Assembly: GCA_949297775.1 (NCBI GenBank)
Contig: CASFTM010000012.1
Span: forward strand, 1 to 41,546
DNA length: 41,546 nt
DNA from: an uncultured bacterium
Lineage (GTDB): Bacteria > Elusimicrobiota > Elusimicrobia > Elusimicrobiales > Elusimicrobiaceae
Direction: 5' to 3'
The position numbers and the translations under genes were made by a program. The notes under the pieces are model-generated. The model saw only the letters and a program-made list of their open reading frames with translations, made no database searches and was not told where the DNA came from. Below are positions 1 to 6,636 of this stretch, one piece after another (the stretch's first letter is position 1; each line of letters opens with the position of its first letter).

Positions 1-69
1 ATGACAGGTAGTGGAAACTACTTAAAGTAGTAGCTAGTAGAGTGAGGGCTATGCCCGTATTGTGAAAAA

Positions 70-95
70 CCCCCGGCTACGCCGGGGGATATTTA
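70..95 (+). terminator. Intrinsic terminator of a gene upstream of the window
   Basis: Perfect 8-bp stem CCCCCGGC / GCCGGGGG (70-77 and 81-88) with loop TAC, followed by a T-rich stretch. It would end a plus-strand gene lying left of the window. Bases 1-69 hold no recognisable coding end. Confidence 0.75.
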
Positions 96-118
96 TTTGT
101 TGTGTCGTCTAAAAGCTA

Positions 119-164
119 GGACCTAGATAAAACATAGGTCCAAAAAATCGTTAAAAATAGGGCT
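119..164 (+). promoter_or_regulatory. Composite GACCTA/TAGGTC element upstream of the secreted-protein gene at 236
   Basis: Inverted repeat GGACCTA (119-125) / TAGGTCC (135-141) with a 9-base spacer. The right arm runs into six A residues, and a second half-site TAGGGCT starts at 158, 23 bp after the first. The same arrangement occurs upstream of the minus-strand gene at 25627, at a similar distance from the start codon. It could be a protein operator or a leader hairpin. No convincing -35/-10 pair is visible nearby. Confidence 0.5.
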
Positions 165-235
165 TTAGACCCCTGGAATTTTTGCAAAAAAAGCAGTATC
201 CTGTAAGTAAGCAGTAAAACAAGGAGAGGAATTTT

Positions 236-901
236 ATGAAAAAAATCATTACTGGTTCGCTGGCCTTGGTGTTTGCCCTGGCTGCCGGTACGGCTGCCTA
301 TGCGGAAAGCAACTTGGAACAGCGTGTGAATGCAAAAGTGCAAAAAGCAGTGCAAACCAAAAAAGTTGCCGTGCCGCAAAAAGCAAAAACGGAAGTGTCG
401 GTGCACTGGGTGGATTATAATGTTACGATGAAGCACAACCAACCCCGCTACCGCGAAGACGGCTCGGCCGTTAACGTAATGTCCTGCAGCGCGGTGCTGT
501 GCAATTATAAAGACGAAAAAGACGCCGGCGTGGTAACCGTCGCTTTTGATAAAAATTGCTTTAATGACGTACAAAAATGGAGCGACGCCCAATCGTTCTT
601 GTTTGAAGTAAACCTGGAACAGTTTGGTTCTTATACCCAGGGCGATATGGAAGGAGAACCGTTCCAATTTTCTATGGAAGTAAACAAAACGAAAGAAGAT
701 ATGGGCAAAGTGTTCCATTTCGTCAAAACGAAAAGCGGAAACGGTATGTATTTATTCAATATGCCTATCCGCACGGCGGAAGCGAAAGCGTCCTTAAAGA
801 ACTTCTTCGCTAAAAACGGTTCCGTCTCGCGGGAAGCGGCTGCCAATGCCTTAAAAGGTATGCCTAAACCAAATTGGGATTACCAATTTACCGCCAATTA
901 A
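236..901 (+). CDS. Secreted protein of unknown function
   Basis: A 221-residue protein that I do not recognise. Residues 1-23 form a Sec signal peptide (MKKIITGS, a hydrophobic core, then AYA-ES), so the mature protein should be periplasmic or exported. After a lysine/glutamine-rich stretch (about 28-52) comes a mixed alpha/beta region with three cysteines (two in the VMSCSAVLCNY segment) and many aromatics. The ATG has a good ribosome-binding site (AAGGAGAGGA, 221-230). The gene is monocistronic, with a strong terminator 20 bp downstream. Upstream it shares an unusual composite repeat with the gene ending at 25627, another secreted protein of unknown function, which suggests co-regulation. 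Function is unknown. Confidence 0.8.
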   Translation: MKKIITGSLALVFALAAGTAAYAESNLEQRVNAKVQKAVQTKKVAVPQKAKTEVSVHWVDYNVTMKHNQPRYREDGSAVNVMSCSAVLCNYKDEKDAGVVTVAFDKNCFNDVQKWSDAQSFLFEVNLEQFGSYTQGDMEGEPFQFSMEVNKTKEDMGKVFHFVKTKSGNGMYLFNMPIRTAEAKASLKNFFAKNGSVSREAAANALKGMPKPNWDYQFTAN

Positions 902-920
902 TCGTCTGTCCTTCTATAGC

Positions 921-952
921 CCCCGCCGGCATAAAACCGGCGGGGTTTTTAT
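921..952 (+). terminator. Intrinsic terminator of the secreted-protein gene
   Basis: Stem CCCCGCCGG / CCGGCGGGG (921-929 and 937-945) with loop CATAAAA, followed by TTTTTATA. Confidence 0.9.
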
Positions 953-1058
953 ATTTCGCCCAACATGCCAAATAACGTGGTTTGAAGTGTATTTTTTCGC
1001 TACATTTTATACAATACTTTTAAGTCCCGTTTCGGGCTATCTTTCTTAAGGGGGAAAT

Positions 1059-1781
1059 ATGAATAATCCGATGTTAAACGAAGCCGCCTTCCAACGCGCG
1101 CAGGAGCGCGCCGCCGCTGGCGGTGTAATGACACTGCAGGGAACTATCAACAAAACCTTCCTGCTATTGTTTTTGTGCGTAGTGGGCGGTATGATTACCT
1201 GGACCAACTACCAAAGCTGGGCCGCTTTTACGTGGCCGATTTTGATTGGCATTTGTGTAATGGCGGTGATTACCTCTTTTAAGCCGGCAGCCGCACCGAT
1301 TACCGCGCCCATTTACGCCCTGCTGGAAGGGATGTTGCTGGGGGTACTGTCGGCGATGTACAATGCGCAGTTTCAAGGCATTGTGTTCAATGCCGTAGCG
1401 GTAACGATTTTGGTGTTTTTTACGATGTTGTTCGTGTATCGCACGGGAATCATCCGCGTGACGCGCGGGCTGGCCGTGGGTATTTTTTCGGCAACGGCGG
1501 CCATTGCCCTGTTGTATCTAGGGTCTTTTATTCTGTCGCTTTTTGGAGTAAACCCGACGTATTTAACGTCCAATTCTCCGTTGGCGATTGGGATCAGCGT
1601 GTTCATCTGTGCGGTGGCGGCGTTCAACTTTTTGCTGGATTTCCGCTTTATTGACGCGATGACCTCCAACTATCAAGCCCCGAAGCATATGGAATGGTAT
1701 GCCGGATTTGGCTTGATGGTAACGCTGGTGTGGCTGTATATTGAAATTTTGGAATTATTAGCCAAATTACAGCGCAAATAA
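1059..1781 (+). CDS. BAX inhibitor-1 / YccA-family integral membrane protein
   Basis: A 240-residue protein with about seven hydrophobic segments after a polar N-terminus. The organisation and the NNPMLNEAAFQ start with an MTLQGTINKTFLLL first helix match the bacterial Bax1-I (YccA-like) branch of the TMBIM family. Members sit in the inner membrane as putative pH-sensitive Ca2+ leak channels or partners of FtsH proteolysis; the role here is inferred from family only. The ribosome-binding site is an unusual pure G run (AAGGGGGAAAT before ATG), a type shared in this window with the aaxC-like gene and the K+ channel gene. It could pair with the C-rich small RNA encoded at 17922-18023. A small CCCG/CGGG hairpin (1026-1036) precedes it. 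Confidence 0.85.
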   Translation: MNNPMLNEAAFQRAQERAAAGGVMTLQGTINKTFLLLFLCVVGGMITWTNYQSWAAFTWPILIGICVMAVITSFKPAAAPITAPIYALLEGMLLGVLSAMYNAQFQGIVFNAVAVTILVFFTMLFVYRTGIIRVTRGLAVGIFSATAAIALLYLGSFILSLFGVNPTYLTSNSPLAIGISVFICAVAAFNFLLDFRFIDAMTSNYQAPKHMEWYAGFGLMVTLVWLYIEILELLAKLQRK

Positions 1782-1876
1782 TTCCACGCCGGAGCCGTCC
1801 AAATTTTGTAAAATTTAAGGAGTAAAGCACGGCGTAAAAACTGTGCTGGAAAAAAGAAAAGGAGTCAAGAAAAATT

Positions 1877-3076
1877 ATGAATTTTGACAGCATCAAAAAA
1901 ATTCAGGATATGGACCTGAAAGATAAAAAAGTCTTGGTGCGCGTAGATTACAACGTACCGCTAAAAGACGGGAAAGTGGACAACAACAAACGCATCGTTG
2001 CCACCGAAAAAACCATTAAGCACCTGTTGGAAAACAATTGCCGCGTCGTGCTGGTGGCCCACCTGGGCCGCCCGAAGGGCAAAGTCTGCCCGGAATTCAG
2101 CTTGGCTCCTGTAGCGGCTGAAGTGGAAAAATTGTTCGGCGTGCCGGTGCACTTTGCCAAAGACTGCGTAGGCCCGGAAGCCGAAAAAGTGGTAGCCGAA
2201 ACGAAAAACGGCGAAATCGCTTTGTTGGAAAACCTCCGCTTCCACCCGGAAGAAGAAAAGAACGACCCCGAATTTGCCAAACAGCTGGCTAAACACGGCG
2301 AAGTATTTGTGCAGGAAGCTTTCGGTACGGTACACCGCGCCCACGCTTCCACCAGTGCGGTAGCGGACTTTTTGCCCGGCTGCGCGGGATACTTGGTGCA
2401 GAAAGAAGTGGAATTTTTAGGCAAAGCGCTGGAAAACCCGGCCCGCCCGTTTGCGGCGGTTGTGGGCGGCGCGAAAGTGTCCGACAAAATTATGTTGCTG
2501 AACAATTTAATGGACAAAGTGAACGTCCTTGTCATCGGCGGAGGTATGGCTTATACTTTCTTAAAAGTGCAAGGCTACGAAATTGGCAAGTCCTTGTTTG
2601 ACGCCGAAAAAGAAGCTGAAGCCAAGGCCGTGCTCGCCAAAGCGCAAGAAAAAGGCGTAAAAATCTTGCTGCCGGTGGACCACATCTGCGGCAAAGAATT
2701 TGCCGAAACGACCGAACCCGTAACGGTGGAAGACATCAACATCCCGGCGGATTTGATGGGCTTGGACATCGGCCCGAAAACGGCTGAAATGTTCCGCGAA
2801 GAACTGCTCAAATGCAAAACCATCTTCTGGAACGGCCCTATGGGCGTGTTTGAATTCCCGAACTTTGCCAAAGGCAGCTTTGCCATTGCCCAGGCGATGA
2901 TTGACGCCACGAAAGCCGGCGCCACCACGATTATCGGCGGCGGCGACAGTGTGAACGTGCTCAAAAAAGGCAAATTCAACCAGAAAGAATTGTCGCACGT
3001 ATCCACGGGCGGCGGCGCCAGTATGGAATTTGTGGAAGGGAAAGAATTGCCCGGCTTAGTGGCCTTGGCCAAATAA
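1877..3076 (+). CDS. pgk: Phosphoglycerate kinase
   Basis: Full-length (399 aa) PGK. It transfers phosphate between 1,3-bisphosphoglycerate and ADP, giving 3-phosphoglycerate and ATP in glycolysis. Diagnostic motifs are RVDYNVP (22-28), the HLGRPKGK substrate loop (62-69), the ENLRFHPEE segment, the VVGGAKVSDK hinge region, the GPMGVFEF nucleotide loop, and a C-terminal GGGDSVN and STGGGASMEFVEG. The start is supported by AAAAGGAG upstream. A TAAAAT hexamer (1809-1814) may be its -10, but no good -35 is seen. A 9-bp terminator follows directly. Together with the PPi-dependent phosphofructokinase at 27237 it points to glycolysis-based energy metabolism. Confidence 0.98.
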   Translation: MNFDSIKKIQDMDLKDKKVLVRVDYNVPLKDGKVDNNKRIVATEKTIKHLLENNCRVVLVAHLGRPKGKVCPEFSLAPVAAEVEKLFGVPVHFAKDCVGPEAEKVVAETKNGEIALLENLRFHPEEEKNDPEFAKQLAKHGEVFVQEAFGTVHRAHASTSAVADFLPGCAGYLVQKEVEFLGKALENPARPFAAVVGGAKVSDKIMLLNNLMDKVNVLVIGGGMAYTFLKVQGYEIGKSLFDAEKEAEAKAVLAKAQEKGVKILLPVDHICGKEFAETTEPVTVEDINIPADLMGLDIGPKTAEMFREELLKCKTIFWNGPMGVFEFPNFAKGSFAIAQAMIDATKAGATTIIGGGDSVNVLKKGKFNQKELSHVSTGGGASMEFVEGKELPGLVALAK

Positions 3077-3115
3077 GACGGCAATTCTTACTGTTCGTTG
3101 TTTTACCGACACAAA

Positions 3116-3146
3116 CCGGGTCCCGCAAGGGGCCCGGCTTATTTTA
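3116..3146 (+). terminator. Intrinsic terminator of pgk
   Basis: Stem CCGGGTCCC / GGGGCCCGG (3116-3124 and 3129-3137; one G-T pair) with a GCAA tetraloop, then CTTATTTTAT. Confidence 0.85.
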
Positions 3147-3183
3147 TAAAAATCCGGCCTTTGGAAATACTTTCCAAGGCCGG
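3146..3183 (-). terminator. Intrinsic terminator of pilin unit A
   Basis: Stem CCGGCC-TTGGAAA / TTTCCAAGGCCGG (3154-3183, one bulged base), followed on the minus strand by ATTTTAT. It lies back-to-back with the pgk terminator. Confidence 0.8.
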
Positions 3184-3202
3184 AAAACAATGGCGGGGGA
3201 AA

Positions 3203-3730
3203 CTAATTAAATGTGTACGGCTCCGAAGTTTTATTTGTCAGCGCTCGACAGGCTTTTCGTTGTGCGTCGGTGCTATCTGCAAGACAAACCGCCTGATCCG
3301 GATTGTTCTTATCATACGCAATGGCATAGAAATATTTGGGACCTGTCCGGCGGCAAACCGCAATATAGACTCCACTTATTTCAGAATTCCCTGTTGCCCG
3401 GCACGAAAAGTTTTTTGTAGCTTTGGATTCAGTAATTCCCGTGGTAACATCTTCACCAGGAAACTCCAAATCCAAATCATTAATATTTGTCGCCCAGGTG
3501 CCATTGGCCATATAATAAGCTTGGTTTGCCAATGCAATACTGCGCGCCAGCGAAATGCCTTCGGCCGCGCGGGATTTTTCCACCGCCATTTCGTACTTGG
3601 GCAATGCCACCGCCGCCAATATGCCTATAATCAGCACCACTACTAACAGTTCAATCAGCGTAAACCCGCCTAAACGGCCCGTGACGGGGTGTTTTTTATT
3701 CAGCACTATTTTTTGATAAATTTTCGTCAT
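3203..3730 (-). CDS. Type IV pilin-like protein, tandem unit A
   Basis: About 175 aa. A 22-23-residue basic leader ends in Gly-Gly before the prepilin peptidase signature GFTLIELLVVVLIIGILAAVALP, with the conserved Glu5 of the mature protein. This N-terminal helix is followed by YEMAVEKSRAAEGISLARSIALANQAYYMANG and a variable domain holding a pair of cysteines. The last residues, CRALTNKTSEPYTFN, are shared with units B and C. It should be an inner-membrane-anchored pilin subunit or pseudopilin assembled by a type IV pilus or type II machinery encoded elsewhere. I chose the ATG at 3730 over the TTG at 3736 because the -10 lies six bases upstream and no Shine-Dalgarno exists, so the mRNA is probably leaderless. 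Confidence 0.92.
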   Translation of the reverse strand: MTKIYQKIVLNKKHPVTGRLGGFTLIELLVVVLIIGILAAVALPKYEMAVEKSRAAEGISLARSIALANQAYYMANGTWATNINDLDLEFPGEDVTTGITESKATKNFSCRATGNSEISGVYIAVCRRTGPKYFYAIAYDKNNPDQAVCLADSTDAQRKACRALTNKTSEPYTFN

Positions 3731-3736
3731 ACGCAA

Positions 3737-3764
3737 AATTTATCAAAAAAAAAAAACAAGTCAA
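3737..3764 (-). promoter_or_regulatory. Promoter of pilin unit A (leaderless geometry)
   Basis: Read on the minus strand: TTGACT (3764-3759), a 16-bp spacer with a 12-T tract, TAAATT (3742-3737), six bases, then ATG at 3730. The identical promoter precedes units B and C. Confidence 0.65.
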
Positions 3765-3794
3765 CCCGCTCTGCATTTCATCAGCCCACAACGG

Positions 3795-3826
3795 CAAAAA
3801 ACGGCCCTTGGCAAACACCAAGGGCT
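3795..3826 (-). terminator. Intrinsic terminator of pilin unit B
   Basis: Stem GGCCCTTGG / CCAAGGGCT (3803-3811 and 3818-3826), then six Ts on the minus strand (3800-3795). Confidence 0.8.
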
Positions 3827-3849
3827 GGAAAAACAATGGCGTGGGAAAA

Positions 3850-4383
3850 CTAATTAAATGTATATGGAGCAGAAGTTTTGTTTGTTAATGCCCGGCACAT
3901 TACTTTATTAGTTTCTGCATCTCCATAGGGATTTCCAGGAACACATAAAGCCTGGCCGGGATCGCTACTATGATAAGCAATGGCGTAGGTATATTTGGGG
4001 CCTTTTCTGCGGCAAACGGAAATATACCCTTCTACTCCCGCTCCTCTGGCACGGCAGGAAAAATTTTTGGTCCCTTTGCTGTCTACGCCACCAGCCATTT
4101 CATCCGTCCCCGGAAATTCCACATCCAGCTCGTTGATATCATCCGACCACGAGCCATTTGCCATATAATAAGCCTGGTTCGCCAGCGCAATGCTGCGCGC
4201 CAGCGAAATACCTTCGGCGGCGCGGGATTTTTCCACCGCCAGTTCGTACTTTGGCAACGCCACCGCCGCCAAAATGCCGATAATCAGCACCACCACTAAC
4301 AGTTCAATCAGCGTAAACCCGCCTAAACGGCCCGTAGCGGGGAGTTTTTTATTCAGCACTATTTTTTGATAAATTTTCGTCAT
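3850..4383 (-). CDS. Type IV pilin-like protein, tandem unit B
   Basis: About 177 aa and a paralogue of the flanking pilins. The first 75 or so residues (leader, GFTLIELL helix, AVEKSRAAEGISLARS) are nearly identical to units A and C. The central part diverges (SDDINELDVEFPGTDEMAGG), and the end CRALTNKTSAPYTFN is again shared. Cysteines at NFSCRARG, SVCRRKG, ALCVPG and VMCRAL probably form the C-terminal disulphides of the pilin head. The start is the ATG at 4383, six bases after TAAATT and without a Shine-Dalgarno. It is its own transcription unit with promoter and terminator. Confidence 0.92.
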   Translation of the reverse strand: MTKIYQKIVLNKKLPATGRLGGFTLIELLVVVLIIGILAAVALPKYELAVEKSRAAEGISLARSIALANQAYYMANGSWSDDINELDVEFPGTDEMAGGVDSKGTKNFSCRARGAGVEGYISVCRRKGPKYTYAIAYHSSDPGQALCVPGNPYGDAETNKVMCRALTNKTSAPYTFN

Positions 4384-4389
4384 ACGCAA

Positions 4390-4417
4390 AATTTATCAAA
4401 AAAAAAAAACAAGTCAA
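4390..4417 (-). promoter_or_regulatory. Promoter of pilin unit B
   Basis: TTGACT (4417-4412), a 16-bp spacer with 12 Ts, TAAATT (4395-4390), six bases to ATG 4383. It is the same sequence as upstream of units A and C. Confidence 0.65.
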
Positions 4418-4448
4418 CCCGCTCTGTATTTCCTCAGCCCACAACGGC

Positions 4449-4480
4449 AAAAAACGGCCCTTGGCAAAAACCAAAGCCCG
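4449..4480 (-). terminator. Imperfect terminator of pilin unit C
   Basis: Arms 4455-4464 and 4471-4480 (CGGCCCTTGG / CCAAAGCCCG) pair with two mismatches, followed by six Ts on the minus strand. It looks like a decayed copy of the unit B terminator. Confidence 0.55.
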
Positions 4481-4501
4481 AACAAACAAAAAGGGGGGAA
4501 A

Positions 4502-5044
4502 CTAATTAAATGTGTATGGCCCCGAGGCTTTATTGGTTAACGCCCGACACATTTTTGTATTTTCTTCCACGTTAGAGTTTCCATTGCCAATGCATTGTGC
4601 TTGGTCAATATTGTCTCTATGATACACAATCGCATAAGTATATTTGGGCCCTCTCCGGCGGCACACAGCAATATACCCCCGGCTTCCTTCGTTATTTCCC
4701 GTAGCACGACAAGAAAAATTTTTGGTTTCTTTACTTGCGGTTGGAGTCGCACCAGGGGTTGTATCTTTCCCTGGAAACTCCAAATCTAAATCATTAATAT
4801 CATCCGACCACGAGCCATTGGCCATATAATAAGCTTGGTTTGCCAATGCAATACTGCGCGCCAGCGAAATGCCTTCGGCGGCGCGGGATTTTTCCACCGC
4901 CATTTCGTACTTGGGCAATGCCACTGCCGCCAAAATACCTATAATCAGCACCACTACTAACAGTTCAATCAGCGTAAACCCGCCTAAACGGCCCGTGGCG
5001 GGGATCTTTTTGTTCAGCACTATTTTTTGATAAATTTTCGTCAT
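4502..5044 (-). CDS. Type IV pilin-like protein, tandem unit C
   Basis: About 180 aa and the upstream-most of the three pilin copies. Same leader, GFTLIELLVVVLIIGILAAVALPKYEMAVEKSRAAEG helix and ALANQAYYMANG segment. The variable region differs (DDINDLDLEFPGKDTTPGATPTASKETK), and the end CRALTNKASGPYTFN is conserved. Identical ends with a divergent exposed middle fit duplication followed by gene conversion or diversifying selection, though that is inferred. The start at ATG 5044 sits six bases after TAAATT with no Shine-Dalgarno. The gene is divergent from secG. Confidence 0.92.
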   Translation of the reverse strand: MTKIYQKIVLNKKIPATGRLGGFTLIELLVVVLIIGILAAVALPKYEMAVEKSRAAEGISLARSIALANQAYYMANGSWSDDINDLDLEFPGKDTTPGATPTASKETKNFSCRATGNNEGSRGYIAVCRRRGPKYTYAIVYHRDNIDQAQCIGNGNSNVEENTKMCRALTNKASGPYTFN

Positions 5045-5050
5045 ACGCAA

Positions 5051-5078
5051 AATTTATCAAAAAAAAAAAACAAGTCAA
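5051..5078 (-). promoter_or_regulatory. Promoter of pilin unit C
   Basis: TTGACT (5078-5073), a 16-bp spacer with 12 Ts, TAAATT (5056-5051), six bases to ATG 5044. Confidence 0.65.
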
Positions 5079-5127
5079 GGCGCGGCAGACAATTTATCAA
5101 CACCCCACACAGCCTGCCAAAAATTTG

Positions 5128-5133
5128 TATAAT
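5128..5133 (+). promoter_or_regulatory. -10 element of secG
   Basis: Consensus TATAAT, 32 bp before the Met at 5166. No clear -35 can be assigned. Confidence 0.55.
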
Positions 5134-5165
5134 ACTAGTGTGATTTTTACAGGAGAATGGTTCAA

Positions 5166-5462
5166 ATGTACACTTTAATTTTGACGTTGCACATTATCGT
5201 CTGTATTCTGTTAATTTTACTCGTCCTTTTGCAAAGCGGCAAGGGGTCTGCCGCCGGCATTTTTGGTGCGTCGGGCGCGGATAACCTGTTTGCCAGCCCC
5301 ACCGCTTTTAACGCCGTTAACAAATTTACCGCTATTTTAGCCGCGGTGCTGATGTGCACTTCGGTTGTTTTGACGATTGCATCCAACAAAAAATCGTCCG
5401 AATCGGTATTGGATAATGTCCAAATCCCGGCGGCGGCAGCCCCGGCCGAAGCGGGTAAATAA
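5166..5462 (+). CDS. secG: Protein translocase subunit SecG
   Basis: A 98-residue protein with two transmembrane helices (about 3-24 and 52-73) joined by the conserved cytoplasmic loop LLQSGKGSAAGIFGASGADNLF. It is a subunit of the SecYEG channel that assists SecA-driven export in the inner membrane. The Met at 5166 is preferred over the ATG at 5157, because AGGAG (5151-5155) touches the earlier codon but sits a normal distance from the later one. The tail is alanine/proline-rich. It is monocistronic with its own terminator, and divergent from pilin unit C. Confidence 0.93.
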   Translation: MYTLILTLHIIVCILLILLVLLQSGKGSAAGIFGASGADNLFASPTAFNAVNKFTAILAAVLMCTSVVLTIASNKKSSESVLDNVQIPAAAAPAEAGK

Positions 5463-5472
5463 GTTTTTAATT

Positions 5473-5498
5473 CCCCTGCTAAGGCAGGGGAGTGTTTT
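5473..5498 (+). terminator. Intrinsic terminator of secG
   Basis: Stem CCCCTGC / GCAGGGG (5473-5479 and 5484-5490) with a TAAG loop, then AGTGTTTTG. Confidence 0.8.
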
Positions 5499-5499
5499 G

Positions 5500-5528
5500 T
5501 TGCGTGGGCTATCTTTTTTTGCTAGAAT
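5500..5528 (+). promoter_or_regulatory. Promoter of tRNA-Leu
   Basis: TTGCGT (5500-5505), a 17-bp spacer, TAGAAT (5523-5528). Confidence 0.7.
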
Positions 5529-5579
5529 ATACCTGTAACAAGACGGAAGTTCTTTCAAATCCCTCGTCGTACAGTTTTT

Positions 5580-5661
5580 GCGCAGGTGGCGGAATTGGTA
5601 TACGCGTGCGTTTGAGGGGCGCATGCCGCAAGGCTTGAGGGTTCGAGTCCCTCTCTGCGCA
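5580..5661 (+). tRNA. tRNA-Leu (anticodon GAG)
   Basis: An 82-nt class II tRNA. The acceptor stem is GCGCAGG / TCTGCGC with discriminator A. The anticodon stem TGCGT/GCGCA encloses the loop TTGAGGG, giving GAG. A long variable arm (TGCCGCAAGGCTTGAG region) and the T arm GAGGG-TTCGAGT-CCCTC are present. The 3' CCA is not encoded. Confidence 0.95.
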
Positions 5662-5670
5662 CATTTTTAA

Positions 5671-5696
5671 ACCCGGGTTCACGCCCGGGTTTTTTA
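5671..5696 (+). terminator. Terminator of tRNA-Leu
   Basis: Stem ACCCGGG / CCCGGGT (5671-5677 and 5684-5690) followed by a T tract. Confidence 0.8.
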
Positions 5697-5702
5697 TATA
5701 AT
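5697..5702 (+). promoter_or_regulatory. -10 element of the first EamA gene
   Basis: Consensus TATAAT overlapping the end of the tRNA terminator's T tract. An in-frame TTG begins exactly six bases later (5709) and an in-frame ATG lies at 5721. No good -35 is seen. Confidence 0.5.
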
Positions 5703-5720
5703 ACGCATTTGGAACGAAAA

Positions 5721-6599
5721 ATGACCCCACTTTCAGCGGCCTGGATTTGCTGGGCCATTGTTGGTTTATCACCTGTTGCGGGCAAATACGCCGTTGGCGT
5801 TATCAGCCCGGTTCTGCTCGTCTTTTTAGGCACACTGATTGGCGTTTTGTACTTCGCCCCCTGGATAACTAAAAACAAAAAATGGGGGGAATTATTCGCC
5901 CCGCAAACCCGCTGGAAATTTTTATTTATTGGCACCTTCGGCACGGCCCTTCCGTTTACTATTTCGCTCATTGCGCTCCACTACACCACACCGGGCAACG
6001 CCGCCATTTTGCAGCAGTCCGAACTGCTCTACTCGCTGCTATTTGCCGGAATTTTTCTAAAAGAATTTCCCAGCCGTCAGCAACTGCTGGGCAGTGCTCT
6101 TATTGTGGCGGGGGTACTTATCATTCTGCTAAAAGAACACTATACGCCGCGCTGGACGGGGGATTTGCTTATCGTCGGCAGTACCTGGATGCTGCAGGCC
6201 GGCTCCACCGTGGCTAAAAAACTGCCCAAACACTTGGATTACCGCGTAATTGGAATGGCGCGCAATCTGTTTGCCCTGCCGGCTTTAGCCGTAATTTTGG
6301 GCATTATGTGCCTGTGGGGGGAACCTTTTGTGCTAAAACCCAACGCCCAAATGTTTGCCGTACTGGGCTACACGGGGCTCCTAAAATACGGGCTGGCTAT
6401 GGTGGTGTGGTACAAAGCCATCCGCGCGCTGGATTTAAGCAAAGTAACGGCTATTTATCTATCGTACCCGGTTTTGTCGCTAGTCATTTCGGCGGCGCTG
6501 GGGCTGGAACACATCAGCGCGCACCAGTTTGCCGGGCTGGCGCTTACGCTCTCAGGCGCCTATTGGGTAAGCCTGACTGTTAAAAAAGAAGGCCATTAA
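5721..6599 (+). CDS. EamA-family (DMT superfamily) permease, copy 1
   Basis: About 292 aa with ten predicted transmembrane helices in two five-helix halves. Typical EamA marks are GTFGTALPFTISLIALHYTTPGN in the first half, with ILQQSELLYSLLFAGIFLKE, and the second-half LDLSKVTAIYLSYPVLSLVIS. Such proteins export amino acids, nucleotides or other metabolites across the inner membrane; the substrate cannot be read from sequence. The start is uncertain: ATG 5721 has only weak GGAACG, while TTG 5709 sits six bases after TATAAT and could be a leaderless start. It is a tandem paralogue of the next gene. Confidence 0.88.
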   Translation: MTPLSAAWICWAIVGLSPVAGKYAVGVISPVLLVFLGTLIGVLYFAPWITKNKKWGELFAPQTRWKFLFIGTFGTALPFTISLIALHYTTPGNAAILQQSELLYSLLFAGIFLKEFPSRQQLLGSALIVAGVLIILLKEHYTPRWTGDLLIVGSTWMLQAGSTVAKKLPKHLDYRVIGMARNLFALPALAVILGIMCLWGEPFVLKPNAQMFAVLGYTGLLKYGLAMVVWYKAIRALDLSKVTAIYLSYPVLSLVISAALGLEHISAHQFAGLALTLSGAYWVSLTVKKEGH

Positions 6600-6624
6600 G
6601 CTTTCCTACCCGTTCGGAATTAAG

Positions 6625-6630
6625 TAAAAT
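6625..6630 (+). promoter_or_regulatory. -10 element of the second EamA gene (leaderless geometry)
   Basis: TAAAAT followed by exactly six bases (ATATCT) and the ATG at 6637. There is no Shine-Dalgarno between them. The -35 is weak. Confidence 0.5.
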
Positions 6631-6636
6631 ATATCT

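Noticed and set aside
171-190. Sigma-54 promoter (CTGGAATTTTTGC) upstream of the gene at 236
   Set aside because: GG and GC elements are seven bases apart instead of ten.
4830-5050. Highly similar pilin N-termini as an assembly artefact
   Set aside because: The three units differ by scattered substitutions, differing spacers and distinct middles, so they are real duplicates, not a repeated read.
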